Shown here: one piece after another, positions 1 to 8,528 of the stretch | How the letters are laid out: every line of letters begins with the position of its first letter | How positions within the stretch are numbered: the stretch's first letter is position 1 | DNA from: Geothrix oryzae | GTDB lineage: Bacteria > Acidobacteriota > Holophagae > Holophagales > Holophagaceae | Direction of reading: 5' to 3' | DNA: 64,000 nucleotides | NCBI RefSeq assembly: GCF_030295385.1 | Contig: NZ_AP027079.1 | Coordinates: forward strand, 1,240,001 to 1,304,000 | The notes under the pieces: generated by a model | What the model was told of the DNA's origin: nothing | What the model saw: only the letters and a program-made list of their open reading frames with translations | Database searches by the model: none | Translations under genes and position numbers: made by a program

Positions 1-2
1 TG

Positions 3-1307
3 TGGGAGCAGATCGAAGCCGAGATCAAGCGGCTGCAGGGGCTGCTGCGCGACCTGGAGGAGCACCCGGAGGAGGTAGGCGACGCGGCCCTGGACGAGGC
101 CATCCATCAGGCCGAGAGCCTCGTCCGCGAGGCCCGGCAGCGGCTGGATGGGCGCCGCGACGAGCGCCTGGAAGTGGCCCGGAGCCGCGACGCGGCCTGG
201 GCTGAGCGCGACGGCCACGAGCGCCACCTCCAGCTGGCCCAGCGGGGCCGGTTCGATCTGGAGGCCGAGCGCCAGCGGTTGGAGGCGGAATCCGCCGACC
301 AGTCTTCGCGGGCGGAAGCCTGCGTGAAGCGCCTGGCGGAGCTGGAATCCGAATCCCAGGAGCTGCTGCGGGAGCGGGAAACCGTGCAGGCCCAGGCGCA
401 GGAGGCTCAGCCGAAGCTGGAACTGGATCAGGAGGCCCTGCGCGTGCAGGAGCGGGGCGCCCGCGAGTTCCAGGAGGCTCTGGAGAACGCCCGGGCCCAG
501 CACCAGGAAGTGCTGATCCATGGTGCCCAGGTGCAGGGCAGCCAGGAGGCGCTGGCCAAGGAGGTGGAACTGGCCCTGGGGCTGGAGATCCCCGCCTTCC
601 TCGCCGGGATCAGGGAGGCCGAGCGCGAGGCCTGGGACGAGGGCGAGCTGGTGCACCAGACCCGTCTGAACGAGCTGCACGGCCGGCGCATGGACCTGGG
701 CGGCGTGAACCCCCTGGCCATCCAGGAACTGGAAGAGGCGGAGACCCGCCTGACCTTCATGAATGAGCAGCGGGCCGATGTCACCGCCGCCATCGGGAAC
801 CTGGAATCCACCATCCAGGAGATCAATGCCACCAGCGAGGATCGGTTCCGCGAGGCCTTCGACTTCGTGAACAGCCGCTTCCAGGAAGTGTTCCGGGAGG
901 CCTTCGGCGGCGGCAACGCCCACCTCAGCCTGGAGGACCCGAAGAACCTGCTGGAGTGCGGCATCGAGATCACGGCCCAGCCCCCCGGCAAGACCGCCAA
1001 GGCGCTCACGCTGCTGAGCGGCGGTGAGAAGGCCCTCACGGCCATCTCGCTGCTCTTCGCCATCTTCCACTTCAAACCCAGCCCCTTCTGTGTCCTGGAC
1101 GAAGTGGATGCGCCCCTGGACGAGGCCAACGTGGGCCGCTTCGCCGCCATGGTGCAGAAGATGAAGGCCGACACTCAGTTCATCGTGATCACGCACCAGA
1201 AGCCCACCATGGTCGCGGCAGACACCCTCTATGGCGTCACCATGGAAGAAGCCGGCTGCTCCCGGCTGGTGAGCGTGCAGCTGCGGGAGGCCGAGGCGCT
1301 GGTGTGA
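3..1307 (+). CDS. smc: Chromosome segregation protein SMC, C-terminal part (5' end outside window)
   Basis: This is the tail of SMC, the ATPase of the bacterial condensin that compacts and segregates the chromosome. The reading frame is open from base 3, so the N-terminal head and first coiled coil lie upstream. About the first 230 residues visible are Glu/Arg/Ala-rich heptad coiled coil. The C-terminal head follows, with the ABC signature LLSGGEKALTA, a Walker B segment CVLDEVDAPLD and the switch histidine in VITHQKPT. It ends at TGA 1305-1307 and is followed by a terminator hairpin. The visible part starts inside a codon series with no start, so the true start cannot be given. The family call is very secure. 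Confidence 0.96.
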   Translation, partial: WEQIEAEIKRLQGLLRDLEEHPEEVGDAALDEAIHQAESLVREARQRLDGRRDERLEVARSRDAAWAERDGHERHLQLAQRGRFDLEAERQRLEAESADQSSRAEACVKRLAELESESQELLRERETVQAQAQEAQPKLELDQEALRVQERGAREFQEALENARAQHQEVLIHGAQVQGSQEALAKEVELALGLEIPAFLAGIREAEREAWDEGELVHQTRLNELHGRRMDLGGVNPLAIQELEEAETRLTFMNEQRADVTAAIGNLESTIQEINATSEDRFREAFDFVNSRFQEVFREAFGGGNAHLSLEDPKNLLECGIEITAQPPGKTAKALTLLSGGEKALTAISLLFAIFHFKPSPFCVLDEVDAPLDEANVGRFAAMVQKMKADTQFIVITHQKPTMVAADTLYGVTMEEAGCSRLVSVQLREAEALV

Positions 1308-1322
1308 CGAAACGCTTGTGCT

Positions 1323-1343
1323 GGGGCGCTTTCGCCCCTCTTT
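1323..1343 (+). terminator. Rho-independent terminator after smc
   Basis: GGGGCG (1323-1328), a CTTT loop, then CGCCCC (1333-1338), followed by TCTTT. It lies 15 bases after the smc stop codon and is the natural end of that transcript. Confidence 0.75.
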
Positions 1344-1629
1344 CCACGCCGCTCAAGGGCTTTTTGGCTGTCAATGCGAAAGAAAGCGAAAATGTGGAAA
1401 ACCCCGGCTCGGGATTGCTCGGCAGATTCTGCTAATGTCGTCAATATAAGTATTGAATATAAAGAAGATGAATAGATTGCAATTTCGCTTTCCGGGCTAG
1501 GGAAATCTGTCTTTCGACTGGATTTAGACCCTCCGGAAGGCCCTAATCCACAGGCTTTTCCACAGGCCCTTGAGACGGCTTCGTAACTACCTGGAAAAGC
1601 TCATGTGACAGCGGCGTGACGAAACCGGA
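1344..1629. other. Gene-free AT-rich spacer with DnaA-box-like 9-mers
   Basis: I see no gene in this spacer between two convergent genes. It holds TTTTCCACA on the minus strand (1393-1401) and on the plus strand (1556-1564), and TAATCCACA (1544-1552), one base from the TTATCCACA DnaA-box consensus. Between them, about 1430-1490 is the most AT-rich stretch seen in the window. This resembles a replication origin or a DnaA-titration site. Neither dnaA nor dnaN is in the window, so the role is open. Confidence 0.4.
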
Positions 1630-3171
1630 TCAGCCTTCCATGCCGGCCGCGAGGAATTCCGGCCTCAGCCATTCCCGCAGCGTCTCTTCCCCGACACCGA
1701 GGTTGGCGAGGTGCTCGGTGGCCATCTTCAGGCTCTGGCCTTCGTCGCTGCAGATGAGCAGGCGCTGCTTCCAGGCCTCGATGGCCCGGCCGCGCAGCTC
1801 CGGTTCGCCGTTGTCCATGCGCTTCTCGAGGACGAAGCCCAGGTTGTTGGCGGCCTTGCGGTGCTGGGGCTCGAGGGCGAGGGCCTTCTCGTAGGCCTCG
1901 GTGGCCTCCTTCCAGCGATCCGTGACTTCCAGGGCCACGCCCCGGGCGTTCCAGACATCGGAATCCTCGGGGGCCAGGGCCATGGCCTGCTCCACCATCT
2001 TCACCTGGTCCTCGCGGCGGTTGGCGAAGCGGTAGACCTCGGAGAGGCCGAGGTAGGCGCTGTACTCGCTGGGATCGAGTTCGAGGGCCTGGAGGAAGGC
2101 CTGCTCGGCGGCCGGGCCCTGCCGCGTCTCCAGGAGGGCGTAGCCCAGCTGGACCTGGAGGTCCGCGGCGTCGGGCTCGCGCATGAGGGCCTCGCGGTAA
2201 CAGCGGAGGGCATCCTCCCAGCGCGCGTCCTCGCGGGCCATGTCGCCCAGGGCAGCCCAGGGGTTCGAGGCGTCGGGATCGGTCTCCGTGGCGAGGGAGA
2301 AATAGGACAGGGCACCATCGCGGTCGCCCATGTCGCGCTTCAGCTCGCCGAGCAGCGCCTGGGCCTCGGCCATCACCGGGGCCGGCGGGGCGAGGAGCAT
2401 GAGGGTGTGCAGCTGGCCCTGAGCCAACTCCAGGTGCCCCTGCTCGCTGAAGATCTCCGCGAGGATGAAGTAGCTGGCGGGGTCGCAGACATGCAGGCTG
2501 CGGGCCCGCTGGATGCAGCGGAGGCCCTCGGCGAGGTCGCCGCGTTTGAGGAGCAGCTCACCCAGGGCATGCCAGCCCCAGTAGTAGGCGTCCTCGGCCT
2601 GGAGGGCCGCCACCAGCTGGGCCTCGGCGCCGGTCCAATCGCCCAGCTGCTCCATGGCGATGGCCAGGAGACGGAGGGTGCGCGGGTCCCGGGGCTTCAG
2701 GCTGAGGGCCTTCAGCAGCCAGCCCTTGGCCTCCGCGGGGTGGTTGCGGTGCAGCTGCACCAGCCCTGCAAGTTCGAGGGATTTGGGATCCTCGCCTTTC
2801 TGCGCGAGGGCCTGTTGCAGCGCGAGTTCGGCGCCATCGAGATCCTGGAGCAGCAGGCGCAGGTAGCCGAGGTTGCGGAGGTGGCCCGCATGGCCCGGGT
2901 GTTCGTCCCGCAGGGATTCGAGCTGGCCCAGCAGCTCGAGACCCTCTTCTTCATTGGTGTGATCGCTCAGGCAGAGGAGCCGTTCGAACCAGGCTTCGGC
3001 ATGGGAGCGGTCCTCGGCCAGGAGCTGGTCAAGGATCTCCCGGGCCTCCTCGTGGCGGGCGCGTCCGTTCAGGGCGCGGGCCAGGGCCATGCGCTCGTCG
3101 AAACCGGTCCCGATGGCGGTCTTGAGGGCCGTCAGGCCGGGGTCTAGCAGCTTGAGCCAAGGGCGTACCAT
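1630..3171 (-). CDS. Tetratricopeptide-repeat protein
   Basis: A roughly 513-residue protein made almost entirely of TPR helices, for example ALGDMAREDARWEDALRCYR, NARGVALEVTDRWKEATEAYEKAL and AANNLGFVLEKR. Such proteins act as protein-binding scaffolds; nothing shows the partner. No signal peptide or membrane segment is visible, so it is probably cytoplasmic. I chose the ATG at 3171 because a -10-like TACCCT (3194-3199) and a GAGG ribosome site lie directly upstream. An in-frame ATG at 3207 would overlap the upstream dehydrogenase stop codon and this promoter. It lies downstream of the ruvA-dehydrogenase pair but seems to have its own promoter. Confidence 0.85.
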   Translation of the reverse strand: MVRPWLKLLDPGLTALKTAIGTGFDERMALARALNGRARHEEAREILDQLLAEDRSHAEAWFERLLCLSDHTNEEEGLELLGQLESLRDEHPGHAGHLRNLGYLRLLLQDLDGAELALQQALAQKGEDPKSLELAGLVQLHRNHPAEAKGWLLKALSLKPRDPRTLRLLAIAMEQLGDWTGAEAQLVAALQAEDAYYWGWHALGELLLKRGDLAEGLRCIQRARSLHVCDPASYFILAEIFSEQGHLELAQGQLHTLMLLAPPAPVMAEAQALLGELKRDMGDRDGALSYFSLATETDPDASNPWAALGDMAREDARWEDALRCYREALMREPDAADLQVQLGYALLETRQGPAAEQAFLQALELDPSEYSAYLGLSEVYRFANRREDQVKMVEQAMALAPEDSDVWNARGVALEVTDRWKEATEAYEKALALEPQHRKAANNLGFVLEKRMDNGEPELRGRAIEAWKQRLLICSDEGQSLKMATEHLANLGVGEETLREWLRPEFLAAGMEG

Positions 3172-3193
3172 GGGATGCCTCGTGAGGGAGTCC

Positions 3194-3199
3194 AGGGTA
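3194..3199 (-). promoter_or_regulatory. -10 element of the TPR gene
   Basis: TACCCT on the minus strand, six bases before a predicted transcription start near 3187. It gives a leader of about 16 bases with a GAGG ribosome site before the ATG at 3171. No clear -35 was seen. Confidence 0.4.
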
Positions 3200-4126
3200 T
3201 CACCCAAGGGCAGCGGCGAGCCCGTCGCAAAGCTGGCGCGCCATGGCTTCGCGGGTCTCCACGGTGGCGGATCCGAGGTGGGGCAGCAGCACGGTCCTGG
3301 GTGCCGTCAGCCAGCGGGGCTGGATCTGCGGCTCGCCATCATAGACATCCAGGCCCACGCCGCCGAGGTGGCCCGACTCGAGCAGATCGATGGCGGCGTT
3401 CTCATCGAGGATCCCACCGCGCGCCGTGTTGATGACCGCGGCGCCGGCGGGCAGCTGTTCCAGTGCGGCGCGATCCAGCAGTCCGCGGGTCTGTTCGGTC
3501 AGGGGGCAGTGGAGGGACAGCACGGCGCTGCGGGGCAGCAGATCCGCCAGAGGCAGGCGCGGGGCCCGGCCCGTGCCGAAATCCACCAGGCCGCCGCGGC
3601 CGTCGCGACTCCAGAAGAGGGGCGTCATGCCCAGGGCCTGGACCCGCCGTGCGAAGGCCAGACCGATGGGACCGCTGCCGAGGATGCCGCAGTCCTTGCC
3701 CGCGAGGCCGGTACCCAGCAGCTGATCCGGGGCCCAGCCCCGCCAGGTCCCTGATCGCACCAGGGCCTCGCCTTCCGCCAGGCGGCGGGTCAAGGCTAGC
3801 AGGAGGGCCAGGGCGAGGTCGGCGGTGGCATCCGTCAGCACGCCCGGCGTGTTCGCCACGGCGATGCCGCGGGCCTGGCAGGCGGCCACCGGAAGATGGT
3901 TCACGCCCACGGAGTAGGTGCCGATCACCTTGAGTCTGGGCGCGGCTGCCAGGTCGGCCTCGGTGAGGGGTTCGGAAAGCACCACCACCAGGGCCTCGGC
4001 TTCGGGCAGGGCCGCATGCCACGCGGGCGACCGGAAGGGCGCCAGCTGAAGGCCGGGAAAGCGTGCCTGGAGTTCGGTCAGGGCGGGGCCGGCGAGGGAG
4101 GGCGTGGCGAGGAGGCGGGAACTCAT
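3200..4126 (-). CDS. D-isomer-specific 2-hydroxyacid dehydrogenase
   Basis: A 308-residue NAD(P)-dependent dehydrogenase of the D-2-hydroxyacid family (glyoxylate, hydroxypyruvate, lactate or phosphoglycerate reductases). The catalytic-domain segment KVIGTYSVGVNHLPV, the nucleotide-binding loop GILGSGPIGLAFARR, the substrate Arg segment INTARGGILDE and the catalytic His in LLPHLGSAT are all present. Length matches the family (310-330). Its ATG overlaps the ruvA stop codon as ATGA, so the two are co-translated. The sequence looks more like the glyoxylate/hydroxypyruvate reductase branch than SerA, since no ACT domain follows. The exact substrate cannot be read from sequence. Confidence 0.9.
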   Translation of the reverse strand: MSSRLLATPSLAGPALTELQARFPGLQLAPFRSPAWHAALPEAEALVVVLSEPLTEADLAAAPRLKVIGTYSVGVNHLPVAACQARGIAVANTPGVLTDATADLALALLLALTRRLAEGEALVRSGTWRGWAPDQLLGTGLAGKDCGILGSGPIGLAFARRVQALGMTPLFWSRDGRGGLVDFGTGRAPRLPLADLLPRSAVLSLHCPLTEQTRGLLDRAALEQLPAGAAVINTARGGILDENAAIDLLESGHLGGVGLDVYDGEPQIQPRWLTAPRTVLLPHLGSATVETREAMARQLCDGLAAALG

Positions 4127-4710
4127 CGCTGCAGGGCCTTGAGGGCCTGGCGGATGGCTTCGGGCAGCGCGGGCTTGGAGGCGCGGAGCTCCGCCACCAC
4201 CGGCAACACCATCTCCTCCTTGAACCCGAGGTTCGTCAAGGCCGAGCGCAGGCTCCCCTCCCAGGGATCGCCCGAGGGCGTGCCCACGAGGCCGTCCAGG
4301 CCCGTCAGGCCGCCCATCTTCTCGGACAGCTCGAAGCACATCTTCTCGGCGGTCTTCTTGCCGACGCCGGGAATGCGGGTGAGGGTCTTCACATCCCGGC
4401 CCCGCAGAGCCTGCACCAGATCCTCGAGGGACAGCGCGCCCAGGGCCGCCAGGGCCATCTTGGGGCCCACGCCATCCACCTTCACCAGCATCCGGTAGAG
4501 CTCCCGCTCCTGGGGCGAGGCGAAGCCCAGCAGCCCGATCTCGTTCTCGCGCACCAGGAGTTCGGTGTGCAGCACCACCTGGGAACCCGCCTCCGGCAGC
4601 AGCCCGTAGGTGGAGAGGCTGATGGCCGCGGCGTAGCCCACCCCCCCGCATTCCACGAGGGCCAGGTTCGGCAGCTTCTGGATGAGTTCTCCGCGCAGGC
4701 GTCCAATCAT
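4123..4710 (-). CDS. ruvA: Holliday junction branch migration protein RuvA
   Basis: RuvA binds four-way DNA junctions and loads the RuvB helicase during recombinational repair. The 195-residue protein has the N-terminal OB fold starting MIGRLRGELIQK and two helix-hairpin-helix motifs, VDGVGPKMALAAL and IPGVGKKTAEKM. A C-terminal RuvB-binding domain follows with ALTNLGFKEEM. Length is standard. The start at 4710 is set by the canonical MIGRL N-terminus. A -10-like TATGCT ends exactly six bases before the ATG, implying a leaderless mRNA. ruvB and ruvC are not adjacent; a 2-hydroxyacid dehydrogenase is coupled downstream. Confidence 0.96.
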   Translation of the reverse strand: MIGRLRGELIQKLPNLALVECGGVGYAAAISLSTYGLLPEAGSQVVLHTELLVRENEIGLLGFASPQERELYRMLVKVDGVGPKMALAALGALSLEDLVQALRGRDVKTLTRIPGVGKKTAEKMCFELSEKMGGLTGLDGLVGTPSGDPWEGSLRSALTNLGFKEEMVLPVVAELRASKPALPEAIRQALKALQR

Positions 4711-4716
4711 GTCTTC

Positions 4717-4722
4717 AGCATA
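4717..4722 (-). promoter_or_regulatory. -10 element of a probable leaderless ruvA promoter
   Basis: TATGCT on the minus strand, then six bases (GAAGAC), then the ruvA ATG. Transcription would start at or within a base of the start codon, and no Shine-Dalgarno sequence is visible. Confidence 0.5.
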
Positions 4723-4861
4723 CAAAAGGGCGACAAGCGGCGTCCGTTTGTTTGATGATGGCTTGGCGGGCTCCCCGGCTCGCGACGCGGTGCATCGACT
4801 GGCAACGGTCGGCAAGGACCCGCAGCGAGCCTCGCAGCCCAGGCCCCTCGAGGGCGAGCTC

Positions 4862-7459
4862 ATGCCTCCTGCACCTCCCACCCATCCGCCGTCCAACCTC
4901 GATCTCGACGGGTTCACCGGCCTCATCGAGGCGGAAGCGCTGCTCCGCCTGCAGCGCGCCGGGCCCAACGAGCTGCCGTCGCGCGAAAAACGGGGACTCC
5001 TGGCCATTGTCTTCGAGGTGGTGCGCGAGCCCATGTTCCTCATGCTGGCAGCGGCGGGCATCCTCTACCTGCTGATGGGAGAACCCCAGGATGCCCTGAT
5101 GCTCCTGGGTTTCGTCTTCGCGGTCATGGGCATCACCATCGTCCAGGAGCGGCGGACGGAGCACGCCCTGGAAGCCCTCCGCGATCTCTCCAGCCCGCGG
5201 GCGCTGGTGATCCGGGGGGGCCAGCAGCGCCGGATCCCCGGCCGCGAAGTGGTGTCCGGCGATATTCTGGTGGTGGTGGAAGGAGACCGGATCCCCGCGG
5301 ACGGCCTCCTGCGTGCCGGCATCAATCTGGCGGTGGACGAGTCCCTGCTCACGGGGGAATCCGTTCCCGTGCGGAAGGCCGCGTCCGTGGATGCCCAGGG
5401 CCTGGACGCTCCGGGCGGGGAGGACTCATCGTCCCTTTTCTCCGGAACGCTGGTGACGGCGGGCCAGGGGGTGGTGGAAGTCCTCGGGACCGGCTCCCGC
5501 ACGGAACTCGGGAAGATCGGCAAGGTCCTGCAGCAGGTGGAGCCGGAGGCGACCTTCCTGCAGAAGGAGACGGGCCGCCTGGTCAGGACCTTCGCCCTGG
5601 TCGGACTGAGTGCCTGCACCCTGGTGGTGATCCTCTATGGCCTCACCCGGGGCGGCAGCGCCCAGGTGTGGAAGGAGGGCCTGCTGGCGGGCATCGCCCT
5701 GGCGATGGCCATGCTCCCCGAGGAGTTCCCCGTCGTGCTGACGGTCTTCATGGCCCTCGGCGCGTGGCGCATCTCCCGCAGCCGGGTGCTGACCCGGCGC
5801 ATGCCCGCCATCGAGATGCTCGGTGCGGCCACCGTCCTCTGCGTGGACAAGACCGGAACCTTGACCCTCAATCAGATGACCCTCAAATGCCTGAGCGTGG
5901 AAGGACATGCCCAGAGCCTGGCCGGGGTCGGGTCCGAACTCCCGGAGCAGGTCCACGAGCTGATGGAATACGCCATCCTGGCCAGCAAGAAAGATCCCTT
6001 CGACCCCATGGAGCGGGCCCTCCACGCCGCGGGAAAGCAGTGGCTCATGGAGACGGAGCACCTGCACCCCGATTGGTCCCTGGCGAAGGAATACCCCCTC
6101 ACGCCGGGGCTCCTGGCCGTGACCCACGCCTGGCACTGCGGCGGGGGGCAGGTCATGGTGGCGACCAAGGGGGCCCCCGAAGCGGTGGTGGACCTCTGCC
6201 ACCTGCCCGCGGAGCGGCGGGCTGAAATCGAGGGCTGGGTCGCGGACCTGGCTTCCCGGGGCCTGCGGGTCCTGGGCGTGGCCCGCGGCCGCTACGGGGC
6301 GGCGGACCTGCCGGAAGGCCACCACGACCTCGAGCTCGCCTTCATCGGCCTGCTGGGCCTGGAGGATCCCGTGCGGCCCACCGTGCGGGCCGCGGTGGCG
6401 GAGTGCCGGACGGCGGGCATCCGCGTGGTGATGATCACCGGCGACTACCCTGCCACCGCCCAGAGCATCGCGCGGCAGGCGGGGCTCGCCCATCCGAGGA
6501 AGGTGATCACGGGGCCCGAGCTGAACGAGATGAGCGATGAGGCGCTGGCGGAGCGGGTCCGGGAGGTGGATGTGTTCGCCCGCGTGGTGCCGGAGCAAAA
6601 GCTTCGGCTGGTCACCGCCCTCAAGGCCAACCGCGAGGTGGTGGCCATGACCGGGGACGGCGTGAACGATGCCCCCGCGCTCAAGGCCGCCCACATCGGG
6701 ATCGCCATGGGGGGCCGCGGCACCGATGTGGCGCGGGAGGCCGCGTCCCTGGTGCTGCTGGACGACGATTTCTCCTCCATCGTGGCCGCCGTCAAGCTCG
6801 GGCGGCGCATCTTCGACAACATCCGCAAGGCGGTGGCCTTCATCCTCGCCGTGCACATCCCCATCGCCGGGCTGTCCATGCTGCCGGCGTTCTTTCCGGG
6901 CTGGCCGCTGCTCCTGCTGCCGGTGCACATCGTGTTCCTGGAACTGGTGATCGATCCCTCCTGCTCCCTGGTCTTCGAGGCCGAGGAGGCGGAAGCCGAT
7001 GTCATGCAACGCCCGCCCAGGGATCCCCAGGAGCGGCTGTTCAGCCTCACCTCCATCGGCCTCGCCGTGCTGCAGGGGGCCACGGCCCTGGCGGCCTGCC
7101 TGACGGTGTATCTCCTCGCCCGTCCGGGCCATGGCGACGGGGCCGCCCGCGCCCTGACCTTCGCCGCCCTGGTGGTGTCCTTCCTGGCCATCATCCTGGC
7201 CAACCGATCCTGGACACTGAGCATCCTCGGCAGCCTGCGAAACCCCAATCCCGCCCTCTGGTGGGTGATGGGGGGCACGAGTGCTTTCCTGGTCCTGGTC
7301 CTGATGTGGCCGGTGGCCCAGCGCCTGTTCCACTTCGCCCCCGCACACGGCAAGGACCTTTTGCTGGCCTGCGCGGCAGGCTTCGCCAGCATCCTCTGGT
7401 TCGAGGCGTTCAAAAGGTTCCGCCGCCGGGGGCCCTCCACCTTCCCGGCGGAAGGCTGA
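4862..7459 (+). CDS. Cation-translocating P-type ATPase (P2-like)
   Basis: An 865-residue inner-membrane pump that couples ATP hydrolysis to cation transport. Visible parts are the actuator motif LLTGESVPV, the phosphorylation motif CVDKTGTLT with Asp329, TKGAPEAVV in the nucleotide domain and the hinge MTGDGVNDAPALK. Hydrophobic pairs lie near residues 60-100, 255-310 and in the last 220 residues. The ion-site helix reads MLPEEFPVV instead of PEGLP of classic Ca2+ pumps, and DPSCS occupies the M6 site. Substrate is therefore uncertain (Ca2+, Mn2+ or another cation). The start at 4862 follows a GAGGGCGAG ribosome site; upstream in-frame codons give a non-conserved tail. It diverges from ruvA. 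Confidence 0.9.
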   Translation: MPPAPPTHPPSNLDLDGFTGLIEAEALLRLQRAGPNELPSREKRGLLAIVFEVVREPMFLMLAAAGILYLLMGEPQDALMLLGFVFAVMGITIVQERRTEHALEALRDLSSPRALVIRGGQQRRIPGREVVSGDILVVVEGDRIPADGLLRAGINLAVDESLLTGESVPVRKAASVDAQGLDAPGGEDSSSLFSGTLVTAGQGVVEVLGTGSRTELGKIGKVLQQVEPEATFLQKETGRLVRTFALVGLSACTLVVILYGLTRGGSAQVWKEGLLAGIALAMAMLPEEFPVVLTVFMALGAWRISRSRVLTRRMPAIEMLGAATVLCVDKTGTLTLNQMTLKCLSVEGHAQSLAGVGSELPEQVHELMEYAILASKKDPFDPMERALHAAGKQWLMETEHLHPDWSLAKEYPLTPGLLAVTHAWHCGGGQVMVATKGAPEAVVDLCHLPAERRAEIEGWVADLASRGLRVLGVARGRYGAADLPEGHHDLELAFIGLLGLEDPVRPTVRAAVAECRTAGIRVVMITGDYPATAQSIARQAGLAHPRKVITGPELNEMSDEALAERVREVDVFARVVPEQKLRLVTALKANREVVAMTGDGVNDAPALKAAHIGIAMGGRGTDVAREAASLVLLDDDFSSIVAAVKLGRRIFDNIRKAVAFILAVHIPIAGLSMLPAFFPGWPLLLLPVHIVFLELVIDPSCSLVFEAEEAEADVMQRPPRDPQERLFSLTSIGLAVLQGATALAACLTVYLLARPGHGDGAARALTFAALVVSFLAIILANRSWTLSILGSLRNPNPALWWVMGGTSAFLVLVLMWPVAQRLFHFAPAHGKDLLLACAAGFASILWFEAFKRFRRRGPSTFPAEG

Positions 7460-7470
7460 TCCATGTTCGG

Positions 7471-8343
7471 ATGGGGCAGGCCCTTCTTCCTGATTGGAAC
7501 GCACCCGTGAATCGACCGCAGGCCGCCGACCCCATCATTCCTGCCGGTCCAGCGTCGGATCGCACCCGGGCGGCCATCGCCGAGGTGGTGGCGAGGCTGG
7601 CCCGTTCGGGGAGGACCGGTGAGCGCTGGCTGGGCGGGTATGCGGGGCGGAAGGTCCGGATGGATCACCTCTACGAGGCGGCCCTGCCCTTGATACCTGC
7701 GGGGACGAAGGTCCTTGATCTGGGCTGCGGCGTGGGCCTCCTAGGCATGCTGCTGGAGGCGCGGGGACAGGGGAACGAAACCTTCGGCATCGAGTGGGAC
7801 CGGTCCAAAGCCCGGTTCGCCCAGCGGTTGGCCGAGGGGAAGCCTGCGGTCCGGGTGGTGTGTGGCGACCTGTGGGCAGAAGCGTGGCCCGAATGCGCCG
7901 TGATTTCGGCACTGGATGTCCTCCACTACTTCGTTCCCGAGCGGCAACGGGCGCTGCTGCTCCGCATGGGTGCGCACCTCCCGGCGGGCGGTCGGCTGCT
8001 GCTTCGCGTGATGGACGGCCGCGCCGGGGGGATGGCGAGGGTGACGAGGTTCTGCGAGCAACTGGCGGTCGGGTTCGGATGGAATCAGGCGCCGAGCGTG
8101 TACTGGCGCTCCCTGGCCGAGGTGCGCGGGGACCTGCGGGAGGCTGGCCTTTCCATCCTTCCGGTGCCTGGGGAGGGCGGTCATGGCCTGGGAAACTGCC
8201 TGGTGGCCGCCGAGAAACCGGGAACGCCTCTGGAGAGCCTCAAGGGCGTCCCAAACGCGACGGCCTGGCCTTCAGGCGCAGGGGAGGTTTCTCTCCCGCC
8301 CCTGTCCTGGGAGCGTGCCGACAGCATGCAAAAAGCCCCCTGA
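7471..8343 (+). CDS. Class I SAM-dependent methyltransferase
   Basis: A roughly 290-residue Rossmann-fold methyltransferase. Motif I is VLDLGCGVGLLGMLLEA, followed by an acidic residue in FGIEWD and the later motif ISALDVLHYF. Substrate is not evident; length and layout resemble small-molecule methyltransferases. It starts 11 bases after the ATPase stop and is probably co-transcribed with it. ATG 7471 and GTG 7507 are both possible and neither has a strong ribosome site. The last codons (SMQKAP, stop) lie within the terminator hairpin of the opposing tRNA gene, so about 35 residues after the conserved fold may be non-functional tail. Confidence 0.8.
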   Translation: MGQALLPDWNAPVNRPQAADPIIPAGPASDRTRAAIAEVVARLARSGRTGERWLGGYAGRKVRMDHLYEAALPLIPAGTKVLDLGCGVGLLGMLLEARGQGNETFGIEWDRSKARFAQRLAEGKPAVRVVCGDLWAEAWPECAVISALDVLHYFVPERQRALLLRMGAHLPAGGRLLLRVMDGRAGGMARVTRFCEQLAVGFGWNQAPSVYWRSLAEVRGDLREAGLSILPVPGEGGHGLGNCLVAAEKPGTPLESLKGVPNATAWPSGAGEVSLPPLSWERADSMQKAP

Positions 8344-8357
8344 TGTCTCAGGGGGCT
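8329..8357 (-). terminator. Rho-independent terminator of the tRNA-Ala gene
   Basis: On the minus strand a 10-bp perfect stem (AGCCCCCTGA with TCAGGGGGCT, 8334-8343 and 8348-8357) encloses a 4-base loop and is followed by TTTTT. It ends the tRNA transcript and also encodes the last residues and stop codon of the methyltransferase on the other strand. Confidence 0.9.
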
Positions 8358-8361
8358 CATT

Positions 8362-8437
8362 TGGTGGACCTGATCAGGATCGAACTGACGACCTCTGCAT
8401 TGCGAACGCAGCGCTCTCCCAGCTGAGCTACAGGCCC
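8362..8437 (-). tRNA. tRNA-Ala (anticodon CGC)
   Basis: A complete 76-base cloverleaf with an encoded CCA. Acceptor stem GGGCCTG pairs with CAGGTCC and carries the G3-U70 wobble pair, the alanine identity element. The D arm is GCTC/GAGC, the anticodon stem CTGCG/TGCAG with loop TTCGCAA (anticodon CGC, reading GCG), and the T arm GTCAG/CTGAT with TTCGATC. Confidence 0.97.
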
Positions 8438-8447
8438 ATGAACCTTT

Positions 8448-8475
8448 AGTCTAACGGGCCGGCATTGGGCGTCAA
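8448..8475 (-). promoter_or_regulatory. tRNA-Ala promoter
   Basis: On the minus strand TTGACG (8470-8475), a 16-base spacer, then TAGACT (8448-8453), ten bases before the mature tRNA 5' end. This is one of the best sigma-70-type promoters in the window. Confidence 0.8.
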
Positions 8476-8528
8476 TGGCCGACCGGCGGGGTGCCGGCCG
8501 GTCCTTGCTGCGGGGCCTACATCAGGGC

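Noticed and set aside
1711-3147. Long open frame opposite the TPR gene
   Set aside because: It is the reverse strand of a TPR gene with high-GC codons; its translation is Gly/Leu/Gln-rich low complexity with no start signal or domain.
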